64,000 bases of DNA from Breviolum minutum Mf 1.05b.01. Lineage: Eukaryota > Sar > Dinophyceae > Suessiales > Symbiodiniaceae. The position numbers and the translations under genes are program-made. How positions within the stretch are numbered: position 1 is the stretch's first letter; each line of letters begins with the position of its first letter. Location: the NCBI GenBank assembly GCA_000507305.1, contig DF239236.1, positions 67,501-131,500 of the forward strand, given 5' to 3'. Shown piece by piece: positions 31,845 to 45,300 of this stretch. Under the pieces are notes generated by a model that saw only the letters and a list, made by a program, of their open reading frames with translations, ran no database searches and had not been told where the DNA came from.

Positions 31845-32852
31845 GAAGTTTGAAATCGCCACCAGTTTGGCCAACTTGGAGATGTGTGACAGTCAATGAT
31901 GAAGTACATTTTCGCCATGAGCCAGGCTCCCCCACACCTATTTTGTTGCACTTTCGGTGAGAACTGCCATGAACTGCAAACAAAGCAGTGCATGGAGCGC
32001 GAACGAGCAAAACTACCCATTGGCAATAAGTGTCCACAGCCAAAAGGTGACATGAACAATTCATCAATATCTCGTACAGGTAGTGGCAGGTATAGTCGGT
32101 ATAAGGCCTCCATGTTGTTGTCAGTGACAGTCATTTGTTCTGAATCACATGACCTCGCTGCTTAGTGGGAAAATATGGAAAAATGCTATTTTGGCAGCCC
32201 ATCAAAAAGAGGGTGTGTCCAGGAGACTTGAGTAAATCAGACAGAAGGCCTACGAGATAGCTGTTAGATGTTTGATGATCTGACCTGAAATGACTGTATA
32301 TACTTTAATGTTTTGAGCAGTTTCGATGGTAGTATTCCAGACATACGCGCACATGCGCGCACACTCTAATATGAATTAGGATGAAGGTATCGGCTGTGAG
32401 AACCACGTGTCACTGGGTGGTGCCTCTCCCAACGGAGTACGCCTCGTACGCGTCTCTCGGACTTCTTTGTATACTGGGTACCCCCCACGGCATTGGGGCG
32501 GAAGGCTTTCTGAGCAATGGAATCAGGAGCCCCGTCCCGATTCCATGGGGCTAGACGAAAGAAAAGGTGCCACTGAAGCTAAGGCTTTCCACAGGAGGTG
32601 GTGCCATGATGGGGAGACAAGACACAAGCTTGGGATGTTTGCGTTGCTCAGATGTCTAAACATGCTTAATCAACCTTCCTACTGTGGCATTATGATATTG
32701 CATACATATTACAAAGGCTGTGCAATGGATGGTCTATGTTTGAGTCTATGTGGGGAAACCTGGCTTTACATGCCTTCACGATATTGGTACATATATACCA
32801 TGGTTACTATGGTTTGATGAGGGCCGAACACTCCACGGCCTTGCTGTTGCAG

Positions 32853-33582
32853 GAAGAATGTGACGTTTTGATCCTGGTCTTGTCCAAGAACACGGAACCT
32901 ATCGCATTGTCGGACTTTCGGGCTGTGATGTTGGCCACTCTCAGGCTGGTGGCTGGAATGCTGGGCGGCCCGTTGTGAGAGACAGCGGTAACGAATCTAT
33001 CATATTGTATCATATTGTCATGTACTCCCGTATGGCGTGTTTACTGATGTTTAATGACTTTTAGGTAGTGACTGGAAGATCAATTGGCCTCGGCTGCTTG
33101 GGAGGAACAATGAGACTTTATAGTCGGCAAGTTGCAAGTTTAACAGGTCCTCGATCATGCACTGCATCGGTTCCTCATAAATTGGAGAGGTTTAAATAGG
33201 GAGAAGATCGTCCTGCAAGAGCCACAGGAGCGACATTCTATTATATAGCATGTGGATGTAACCCGTACATGTTACATGCCATAGCCACCCATAGCCATGC
33301 ATAGCCATCCATAGCCGAAACCGACTCCTTCAGTGTACGGATTGGCATGGCATGGGGCAGTCATCTCGGTAAAAACTGATCTGTTGTTTCGGGTGCATAA
33401 AGAGTTGATTATCAGATGAAGCAAGGTGAGTTGAGGTGATTCCGTGATGCCCATTAGAATAGCCGAATAGCCATGGCCTAGCTATGGATTTGCTTTCCAG
33501 GTCTTTGGCACCGAAGGATTGGGACACGGAGCATGAAGTGGCCTGGAACTGGTTGTGGGAGAATGTGGAGCGTGTCTTAAAG
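32853..33582 (+). CDS. Globin unit 1, C-terminal helices only
   Basis: Exon 32853-32944 (GTTGCAG acceptor, CAG|GCTGGT donor) and exon 33501-33582 (TCCAG acceptor, AAG|GCACCT donor) join in phase 2 to read [20 protein letters not shown] then [20 protein letters not shown]. This is the G-H helix end of a globin (pattern FxxxMLxTLxxxxPxxWxxExxxAWxWLW). Both introns use GC donors. Helices A-F of this unit were not found in the ~1 kb upstream; they may be absent, diverged, or in exons I missed. Confidence 0.7.
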
Positions 33583-36254
33583 GCACCTGCGGCTGTGTCG
33601 TTTTTTCTTTGGGGAGACATATTGCTACATGGGAGTCGTGGGTGAGATGAAGATCCTTAGGCGCTTTTACGAAATAGGCCTCCAGTAACTTGTATCAACA
33701 AAATGGAATCCAATGTGCCTATTTTTCTGCAATTTGCACAGCTCATTTTGGCACTTTGGTGGCCACATCCACCAAAGGTTTTCCTTGAATTGGAGGTTTC
33801 AATGAGGTGAAACACCATGTTTCACCCCACCATCCTGGATGACCATCACCCACAGCTCCAGGGGCAGTTGGGGAAACCCAAGACTCTGGAGCGCTCCTTG
33901 ACGCACTTCATCGCCAGTTGGTCCGAAGAACAGGCCATGTTCTTCCGCAAGGTGCGGAAAAAATGGATGGAGGGATGGAGGGAGCATGGCGGCCATGGGA
34001 GACCAATATGGTAGGGCAGGGATCAAGGATTCTGTGAGCTAAGTGATGGGTGTAAGTGCCACTCATCATTCTGCATGCTTTTTTGTGCTGCTTGAGGAAC
34101 TGTAAGAAAGTTACATGGCATTTTAGGGAGCCACTCAGGGGCAATCTGTTTGAAAGTCCATCCACAAACTGCACAAAAGCTGGGACCTCCCAGGAGCTGT
34201 ACAAGCGTTTCTTTGCCTTGGCTCCCTCTGGACAAGACTTCTTCAAACAATCTTCCACACGCTTGTGCCTTGGCAAAGGTGGGGGTGCACATCTGAGGAA
34301 ATGATGGGAAGTAGCTATGTTCAAGGATGAATTCGAAACGGATATAGAAAAAATGGGATGAAACTGGTGATGCATGAAATAGATTGACACGGAGGGATGC
34401 TTTCAAACTGCGATGGCTTGATTAGGGTAAGTCAATGCAGCATACTTATCCTCCAGGAAGGATACTTGCCCATATCAGAACATATTTGCCTTACACATTC
34501 TGAAGGCAACAGTCCATTCTATAGCCAGAAAGCGCGTTCGTGTCTAACATGCCTGCGCTCACATGATTGAATTGCATCGCAGTTCTATCAAGTTTCACCA
34601 CGTTACATGGCATCCATAGGAGCAATCGCACAGTCGCGGACGTACAGATGGTCATGGTATGCACATAGTCCCATGGGAAGGTCACCCTAGATGGCATAGG
34701 TATTTATTGCGGATGGCGGGTCAACGGGATGAAGAGTGATAGCTCGGAATCAATCAGACACTCTCAACACAGCGCTGATTGATATTGATTGATGCAACAC
34801 AGCACGGCAGAAAGTGACAGCCTGGGTGGTGCATTGCTAGCCTTAAGGTACTTTCTGGCTGATCGTGTGGTGGAAATGACCGTGGAGATGTTCCGTGAGC
34901 CTCGTAAGATGGTACAAGAGATCAGTGGCCTGGGTCTGAGACATGTTGCTTGGCGAAGTCTGGAATTGGCCAAAAGCTTGGATTGAGTTTAGGTCTGGTC
35001 ATTGCCTCATTTGCATTGTTCTTTTCCCAAGATTTGGGATAGATTTCCAGTTTTGACATGTTTTTCTTTTGAAATTAAATCTGTCAAAGGAACCATTGGC
35101 CCACTTTTCGGCACACAATACGCTGTTTTCTAGGTGGGTTGGGGTATCCCACCAGAGCTCTTCGGTCCTTACACCTCTGGTGCTGTGGAGTCAGTGCGTG
35201 CCATGTTTCTCGGTGAAAGTCGTTGGTTCTGGAAATGGTGGTAGAACCATCCCAACAAACTAGAAGAACTGAATAATTTGCCCAAAACCTTTACGTTTTA
35301 TTAAATCAGAAGCACGACAGCAATCAACATCCAACATTGCGGTTTCTTTTCTTTCGGATTCCAGTGTGCACCCAACTACTTGATCTCCATTTGTTTTTTG
35401 ATGCGTATTTGAGTGGAAACGAATATTCTTATAGGACACATTTAAGTCACTGTTATGAAGGTGCGGGAAGGGAGTAATGGCTCCACAACTCACTACCTCT
35501 TGAAGTGGGGCATTGAGGCCATGCAGAGAAATTGAGGCCATAGATCCAAGAAAAAGAAGCCAATACGAAAAAAGAAGACCAGGGAATGTTTTTCCATAAG
35601 AAGGAGAAAAGGAAAACTTAAAGAAGACATAGAAATTAAAGAATCATAAACCATCTATAAGCAAGAGGAACATATGAAACTGAAGGGTTTTCTAAGAGAC
35701 CGCGGCCGGAGCCGAGCCTGCAAGAGAGTTGGTTTCTTTCAGAAGTTATAATGGGGGAAGACTAATGGTGGGTGGGCAAGTCGAATCCATTGCAATCCTA
35801 GTGCGCACATGGAGGTAGAAAGTTCACTTGAAGAAGTTGAATCGATCCATTGACACAACCGTAACATCCCCCAGGACCACGGATGACAACACCCAAGCAG
35901 CCTTCCGCTTCTCCTTGTCTCTGATCGCGAAGATCTTGGTGCCGATCGGGCGGATCCAGGGGGAGTATTACGTATCATTGCTATCATGTCCACCTGAAGG
36001 TTGCCAACAAGATACCTATCTTTCATTTTGAAGGTCGTTGTCCCAATAGATGGAAACCATTCCAATTTGGCAACAACAGATTGTCTTTTTCCATTTGGTG
36101 GTTGTGATCCTCAACTCTATCAACTTACCCAGTACAGGTCTGACACAAAGTCGACGAGCCTTCAAAATCTCGTACACTAAATATGTGACATGTGTGTATG
36201 ATGATGATGGTTATTATTTTCATCATCATCATCAATCGAATCATCGAATCATCG

Positions 36255-36312
<58 letters not shown>

Positions 36313-39300
36313 TACAATATATGGTACTTGTTTTCATGACCCATGACCGCCAGCATTTCTTTGGTACTTCGCCAGGTGCGAGCCGTCAGTGAAGGTTCCA
36401 CCCTGGTGATGAGGGCCATCAATACCAATCAGGTGGGATGGGTTTTGAGGTCAGAAGCCTCCCTGATTTGGATCCCAAAAACAGCAAGAGATCTGTTGGC
36501 AACGACCCTGGATGCTTTGCAGGAAAATGCCATGAAAAAGGCCATTGCCATTGCTCCCCGTGGCAAACGTGCCATGGAGTTGTTGAACATCTCTGTAGGT
36601 GCTGTGCTCAGCTCATCTTGACTCAGCAACAGTTTTCGAGATGTGCCAGGCCTTTGAGATTTTCCAAGAGGTGTACAAATCTAAGGGACAGCAACCCAAT
36701 TTGAGTTGCCAAGTGTATATTACTATAGGTCGTGGTTTTTCAACATCTTTTTGATTAGCATCATCAAGCATCATACTCTTGAGATGGCTCAATGCCTCGA
36801 AGTGAATTGCCTCTTCCCCTCGAAACTTCTGAGGTACTCAGTCCATCTCACCATTGTTTTGGTCCATCGAGAGTGGAAGTTTGAACAGTGCACGTGCCAT
36901 GATCGTGGATTTGTTGACCATCCGTGCAGATCGTGATGTCTACTACTACGGCTGTGCACCTTGGTGTAGAGAAATTTGACAAAACATTGGAAGCGTGGCA
37001 CCAGATGGATTTTTCAGATTTTTCTTCATTTTTTTCCTACATGTCTATCGAGGGCTCTGCCTGGAGTTGAGTGGGGTGTTCTAAGGATGCTATGTTCACA
37101 CGACATCCTGACCTCATTTTACGTCTTTGCAATGACGCCTCAACGCTCTTGTGGACGTTGTTTGATGGATTGGTGTGGAGGCACCGCGGGGTAGAGAGAC
37201 ATAGGAAAGCGCGCACACAGACTCATGGATGATTCTTTGTAGATACATGTGCCTTACACAACTAGAATTCATCCTCATAAGCTGCGAATGCATGTGAATG
37301 CAGAGAAGGCTCCGGACAGAGCATGTTGGTTTTCCCATCACGTGATCCGCAGCCCAATGATACATAATCTTAGGCATGAGCAGGCATTGGCAAAGAAAAT
37401 TGAACATGAATTGTGGGTGGCTGGCGGGAAGATATGTAAAATGTATCTTACTGGGTTCTTTTAACGATGTACTGTACTTTGCAGCTTTCTAAACCGCACT
37501 GTGCCAAACACCTGCCCAGGTCGCGGCTGGTACAAGATGGCCAACGCAGGGTGAACTACTACATCAAGCCACCTGGTCCAAGAACCTCCCCAGTATATGT
37601 TGACTTGTTCAGGTCATTTCCTGCGTTTATATCAATTTATATCTTGAACATTGGAGCGTACAGAGTCCAGAGCAGGAAAACAGACAGATGTATATAGTAT
37701 ACATATGCATGCCTATCATGTAATGCTTTTGGCCCATCTTCAAACCTTCTACCCAACGTTTGATAACTATAGCCAACGTGCTGCTTGTGTCATGTCTGAA
37801 GTACCAACATTCGCCCAATCTCCAAGGCATTTGGTACAAGACCTGGAGGGTGGCTTCAGCCCAGCCCTCAAGTGGCTGGCACATCACAAGGACTGGATAT
37901 GTTTGAAAATAACACTGAAAATTGAACAACTTGTTTGATTTTATTATTTTTTCTTGTGGGTGTTTGTAGGATCATCCATCCATCCATCCATTCATCCATT
38001 CATCCATTGATCCATGGATCCATGGGTCCATTCATCCACCCATCCATCCATTTACCCATCCATCCATCCATCCATCCATCCAGACAGACAGACAGCGTGA
38101 AAGTCAACGACCAGTTTCCTGTTGTCTTTGTTTGGGCGATGGTAAACACCCCACTTAAAACATAAGCCAGCGTTTTGAAAATGGTGGTTGGACTTCCAGG
38201 TTTTGTATATGGATATTGTTTGCGGTTTGCGCATACATTTGACGGCCACATGTGTCGTAGTGCTTGCTACTGTACTTCCATGCCCATCAACTACAAGCAC
38301 GCAGCATGTAGGGTCCCCATGTGGCCCAGTGGCCCCCATCTATACTAACACTATCGGCTATGGATGACAGGGGCTTTGGGCATGTTGCAGGCATTAGTCT
38401 GTAATGTCAGAATATCCGAATATCATCACATCAGCATCCTACAAGAGACACTGAGACAATGCATGAGTTGATATCTTGCTCTACAGTATATACCTGATGC
38501 ACCAATAGGATCTCAGTGTAAAAAAGGCAAAGGAAAGAAAAAAGAGCGGTCCCATACGGAAAGGTCGTAATAGTGCAATTGAGATGGGAAGCAATCCCTG
38601 AAACAAGACGTCTTCCCTCTGCTAGCCTTTCCCGCATTGACTCTACCCGCCAAAACTCTAGAAGATTCGTCCTGGCAAGCTGGTCGCAAGGACCCACGGC
38701 TGGTAAGCCATGGCGTGGTGATGACTTTTGCAGATTTGTTGTGGAACCGCGTGGCTTCCTATCAGTTGCTTGCTCATAGTACTAGCCGTCATGGAGATTG
38801 TATGTGCATATTGCTTAAAACTTCCGCCGGCAGTACATATATACTATATATACTTGTCAATTCCTAAAGGCCACACCTGGGAGCAGCTTCTGTACTGAAA
38901 TGTGCTAAACGCAACATTTTGTTCAACAATTGTTTTGAAAGTTACAGTAGTTCCTTTGTTACAATATGGGCCATTCGAATTTCAGAGTTAGGAAAGTCCG
39001 GAAAGTCACTCTCAACACTTGTGGCTGGCCAAGAATACCCTATTCCAAACCTTCCTTTCAATCTGTTGATTGGCAACTTGGCAACGCCTAATGGAACATT
39101 CTTAAAGAAAGTTGGTTTGAAGAGCATGGACAGCCATCCAATTTCATATCATGGGATGTCAGAATCTCCGGTATACATTATATAATTACATAAAGAACAC
39201 ATACATACACATACATATAAATATATTTCTTTAAACGTTGCTGTGGGATGAATGAAGGGCATGAGCCACTTTAGATCATGTTCGCTCACGTTGACATTGT

Positions 39301-42300
39301 ATGCACTCAATACACTTACATAGATCCCTCAAGTCGGCTTCTCCCTGCAAGGTTTCTGCTGGGCAGAGGCGCTGCCAGTTCCAATTCCATGGGGGGCCAA
39401 TGGTTTAACATCACTTGGCTTGCAGAGATGCGCAGAGACGAGGTCCACAATTTTGGGGTAGCTTGACCGATTCGCCAGGCTATTTCCTGTTCACATTGTT
39501 GGTCTTCATCACGAGCCAGTCCTTCCTGGTCCCTGGCGCAACTTGCTTAAGATTTGAGTGACATTTTTGCAGGCAACCAGAAAAAGGTAGGCAAAGTATC
39601 CATAAGATATGCTACAAACTCTGTGTGCATTCTGACCGCCTCCCAGCCACTTTGTGAAATGAACTTCAGGCAGAGACACTTTGGCGCAACATCCTGACCT
39701 TTGTATGCCGATGCTTCCTTTACTTGGGCCTCTTATCCGATTTCAGCGGACACGTTTGGTGTCACTGTTTGTGCTTGTTTCCACCCCCAGTTGTGGGGCG
39801 AACAACTCCCGAGCTGGGAGAGCGGACTGACCTGAGGAAGCATGAGTAAGCTCCTCTTCGACCAGTGCAAGCTTTGTTGCAGTGCGGTCAAGGTGGAGTT
39901 TTGTTGAATGAATATCATCAATTTAGTCTGAGTTTATAAACCTCACAAGCTGCATGAAGTAAACTTTTCTTTACTGCAACATTGGCAGCACGGGCAGTGG
40001 GAGGCACAAGCAACAGGACACACTTTTTGTGAAGTGCATGCCCCTTGGCAAATCATGGCGCCGTGCAGGCTCGAGAATATCAGTGGTATTGGTTCATCCC
40101 AGTGCCGAACTACCTCCACGGCACACAGCAGGCATGGCTTCAGCGTTGGGAGAGCATGGCTTTCCATCAGAATCCCATTTGTGCGCCACTTCCAGGATTG
40201 AAACTAGGAAACTGATACGTTTCACTTGTCATTTTAATCACTTGTCACTGAAATGTTGATAAAAAGTTAATTTTAGACCTTTGTTTTTGGTTCAGGGTGG
40301 CCTCCTGGCCCCCCAAATTTTTTCCCATCGGTCGTTGGACCAGGCGGGCAGCGCTCTCCTAGTGATTTTGTTGATCCTAATGCGCCTCGGACTGGTGGTC
40401 GGGGTTCTGATGGGTAGGGAGCCACTGCAGCAGACATGGTTGTGCTGCATTGACATTGCCAAATAAAAACATTCACATGCCCGATCCTGTTGCTGCAGCG
40501 CAAGCCTTTTTTTACTGTACAGCACCTCGGAACATTTGCTGCTATCAACAAGCACTCCTCCCAGAAGCTCCGCTTGTTCAGCTGGTTGGGTTTCTTAAGT
40601 CCCTGCGAGGTATGCCCAGGAACCTATCCTGTGGTGCATTTCGTACGCACAGACCACCGACGCCATGATCTTCAGTACCACCTGTGCCTCGCCTGTTAGT
40701 CATGTTAGTCGTGAGGGACCAACTTGCAAGGCAGACAAGATGAGACATGACGTCCAAACCCTCAGCTGTTTTTCAGGTCCAGAAGCGATGGAGGTCATGA
40801 CAGCATACACCGTCTTCTCTTGTCACTTGGTAGCGAGAATTGATGCACATCTATTGGGCAATTGGATGTGCCTTGATGGTTCCTGTATTGCTGGCAGAGG
40901 CATTCTTAGACATTTAAAGTATACTCACTATGCTGAATCAAAGTGCCGACTTTTCATGTTGGTTGTTGATGGTAGGAGCTTGCCCTTGAAATGGTTACAG
41001 TCATGATAGCGCGTCATTCAGTTCCACGCAGCTTCCCAATTTGATCTAGCAACACCAATGCATCCAGGTTTATCTTCACATCCCTTGCCCCTCAGGTATT
41101 GCGATGCTGATCTATTGGGCCCTGCTGATGGACTTCACCTTACTCAGTATGAGAATTTCAGCCTTTGTTCTGGTCAGGATGACCCAGGAAAACGGGGAAG
41201 GTGGATGATGGGAAGCCGCAGTTTGAAGGCGGAGACTCCAAAAACTCCTCCAGATGTGTGCTGCTCTGGCCTGAGGTCTGCGGTAATGTCTTGGCAGATG
41301 TGGGCTTATTCTCCTTGGCTCTGGTCTTCCTCATCTTGATGTTCGCCACGGCCATCAGTCCCTCACAACTGAATGCACGGGCTGTGATGGGCTGTGGGTT
41401 CTTTCCCTCTAAAGATTAGTGGCACGGTAGGCTTATAGAATCTGAAAAGCTTTCAGGTTTTTTTCACGGAAGCGCAGTCCCCCCTTGAGGCAAACTGGAC
41501 CAGTGTGCATGTAAATGTAAATTAGCAGAGAAATGAAGCCCTGACAAACCTGCAACCACTTTAGCGACTCCAGGTGACCACATTCTCCCATTTCTTTTTT
41601 GTTTTTATAGTACAGCCTCAGTACAACAATTTTACTACTAGTATTTTATCCTTCCACTTTCCACTGCTGTTCCTGGAAACTTGCGAGCCTCTCAACACTG
41701 TCTCACCGAGGTTCTTTGAATCACCACGTGGTGGGCTTTGATGGTGTCGGTCCATGGTTGACCGGATTGTTGCTCCTCGGCGGACTGTGTAACACCTAGG
41801 AGCTTGCCAAGGGATCATCTAGCAATCAAGCAACACAGCATGTTCTGTGAGCCCGCCCTGGAATTTTGGCTTTCACAAATCATCATAGAAGGTAGTTACA
41901 GAGCTGTTTCTGACTCGCATTTATCTTGTAATACTGTATATTTTTGATAAATTCATAGATTATATTATTTCACATTATATAATATATATGTCACAATGTC
42001 CAATTTCTATGTCGTGTGTTTCAAGTAAATTCTGCACTAGTGTTTTGGAATCCGATGTCGGTGGTAGCCTCATTCTGGTTGATGGAACTGAGGCAGATCA
42101 CACTGGGAATGTTCCCGCCCAGCAAGTATGAGGAATTCAGGAGTGCTGAGGGGGTGGCACAAAACGTCCTGTATGTCAGGTGAGATTCTATGATTTCAAT
42201 AAGTAAACCACGCAAACAATAATGCATACTATGTGCTAGGCCAGTATGAACTGTAGATGGTACAGCCGACTAGCAATCAAATATGTTTTCACTAGCAGTA

Positions 42301-45300
42301 CAAGAAATGATGAGAGAAAATTCTCAAAACGCTTGAAGGTACTGTGCGCAATTTCACTGGCTAGACTGGTGTCAGTGGAAAACACTTAAAACTCCAGGCT
42401 GCTTGAGTGAGCGAAAAGTTTCACACGAGGAGTGACATTCCCGTTCTCATTGCGGTGTCAGTTTTTGTAGCTGTCGCTTGGCATGCAGTGGCGAAGGGCT
42501 TAGGAAGACTCTTCACAAACCCTGCTCTTCAATGAAATAGGAGGGCCATGCAGCTATGTGTAGCTTCCTCCACAAACCATACATACTTTTACTCCATGCT
42601 TTGGCGAGACTTGGTTTCCGGAAAAAAAAAAGATGCCAAGGACCAAGGACGCTGATTTTTCTCTGCCTTCCCTTACATCCCACTGATTCACCTTGTAATC
42701 CCAAGTGGGCTCCATTGAATGACAATTTGATCAACGGAGGTTCTGAGCATCTTTTTGGTGAATCTCTTGGCAGCTTGGCTTGAGTCCAACAAACTGGATG
42801 TTTGGTGAACCTGAGTTTCAACATAAAGGGAACTGTATGCAAAAGCAACAAATCATGACAAATCATGTTGCATATCGGCATCTCATTTGAGTTTGCATGT
42901 CTTTGTGCCACCAGGTTGCCCAGCTCAACCAATCCTACCGTGACATCTTCGAAGACATGCAAGGCTTTGCACGGCTGATGCTTGGCTGCAGGGCATGCAG
43001 AGTTTCCCCCTTGAAACTGACACCTGATATTGGAGGTCACATTGGTAGCACGTCAGAGATGGCAGAACAAAGTGCAGTATCCCGGAACACATGCAACAAC
43101 CAAACATAGAATCTATAGACAGACGAACAGGTGAAAGTATATGTACATAATACATATTGTATAGATAGATATCACACACACACGTATATATATATATATA
43201 TATACAAATATATGTATCTACAAATATATGTATAAACTTTAAAACTTTACGACATCGTTTGGTTCCGCCAGAGTGGGAATTATCCCCACCATGTGGGGAT
43301 AATTACAGTAACCCTTTTTGCAGTCTTATTGCAGCTGCGGCAATTATGCTGCCACGCTAACCATGTCATAAACCCGTGAAGATGACGAAAGTATCACCAA
43401 CCAAAGGCTTTTCCATTGGAGTCATTGAACCTAAGAAGCGGGAGTCAGGAATCGTGCGGGAGTCACGGCCGACATCATTGAGCAGGCTGGGAGTTTCACT
43501 TCCGCTGGAAGGCTGTAGAGGCAATGCATAGGTGTCGCCACAGTTGGCATACTATACATAGTCATCATTGTTTCAGACTCGCCAAATAAATCAAGTCCAT
43601 CATTTCTTTTCATCATAACATGGATTTCTGCCACACCTTTTGGGACGCGAACGCAATTTTGTTCAACTCTTCAATAAAGGGTTGCAACGGCCTTTTGACA
43701 TGTCAGTTGGAAGGAGAGGGAGGTCATCTGAGACAACTGCTAGGTGCAAGGCATCAATCAAGCAAGTCCACGAATACACGCTGGAAAATTAACACAAACC
43801 TGAAAATCACCTGTTTGAAAAGGAACATATTCCAATCCTTCATTGTTGGGTTCCAGGTTAATTTGTGACTAATAGTATGACTGGTCCTTTAGATAATTTT
43901 CAACTCAGAGAGTCCCTGTCTCAACCTTGGAGATATACTGTATATGTTACACAATAGGGTCTGTATAGAAATTGCCACATGGCGCAGGAAGCCAGGATTT
44001 GCTTTGATTTGATAATTTCAATTGTGAGTTGGCCAAATTTCCGCAGGTCAGTCGAAAGCGCTGGTCAAAATTTTTGAATCATTTGCGCTTTGATGAACCG
44101 CTGGAGTTCAATGAGGGAGATGCACGGATGCCCAGAGATGGGGACCCTGAGGGCCATTGAATGATTGAAGGAGGTCGAGTCGAAATGTGTTCTACTGACG
44201 TTTCCATGTTCCAAGGTGGGCGTGGCCGGTGGAATGCAAGTGCTGGAACCGGCCAATGCCAACATGGTCACTGAGGAGTTTTCGGAACGGCGGGTGAACT
44301 GCATAGTGTGCATCAATCCTCATGATCATCCTGAAGCGAAGGTTACGTTATAAGACATGCTCATAAATGCCGGCGGCTAGGCCTTCCACAAACATCTGAA
44401 TCCATCGAGATTCTATCGAGTGTCGCCATGGTGGTGTCTACATTTTTTCGCCTAAAATCTTCTGATTTTTGCACCAATTTGTTGCTGCTCGGATGTGACC
44501 TACCAGGACAGTATCAAGCGCTATGGAGGCCCAACTGCCCCTAGCGCCCCATGGCCTCAGGACCTGATGGCGGGATGGTGATGTCCTGGTAACCCCAGAA
44601 ATTGGGAAATCGGATTTCAAGAGTGAAATCTTGGTTTTCACCATGAAAAATAGCAATGATAATGAACCACATTTTTCAAATCATTGCTAATTATAATTTG
44701 AATGACATTAAAAAAAAGGCTATAATAAAGATGTAGTAAGCTCCGCCAACATGGTAGGATGATTCCGAGCAAAATGAAGATGATCGGTTTGCCCGATTGG
44801 AAAAGCTGATCGTCCGTGCGACAAAGAAGAAGGACAAGGTGCGGCCAAAGCATTTACCTGCTCGGACCTTGCTTAGGTATCTTTACGACATTCAGATTTG
44901 ATTTCTAGTGAGAAAGTCAGTGATCTTGTTGAAAGGGGTTGAGATTGTCAAGATGCTCCATTTAGCCCTACCAGTTGGTGAAGATGAAAACGTGATATGG
45001 AATGACACCAGCACTAGAGCGCAGAGTATGCAAAGAGACTCCTTTCTACTATCTTCTGATTTGCCCTCATACTTCTCGACCACTGAAACGTCTTTGTCAC
45101 AGCGACCCGCCAAACTCATGGACTATAGGCCCCAAATGCATCTAATTTTTTCCCCTCAGTTTCAGCAACACCAAATGATACCAACTGCAAGCTATTCTCG
45201 ACCCATATGTTTTAAGCCGGCAATTTGGTGAAGTTCTTTGCCTTCGTTCAGGGTGGAAAGCATGGGGGGAAGACACCCAGTGCCATGGATGCCTCCGACC

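Noticed and set aside
31475-32134. 219-codon - strand frame
   Set aside because: No domain, opposite to all recognised genes, and part of it is antisense to a + strand exon candidate at 31733-31844.
42513-43040. 175-codon - strand frame
   Set aside because: Covers the post-S6 channel exon at 42915-42976 on the other strand; no recognisable domain.
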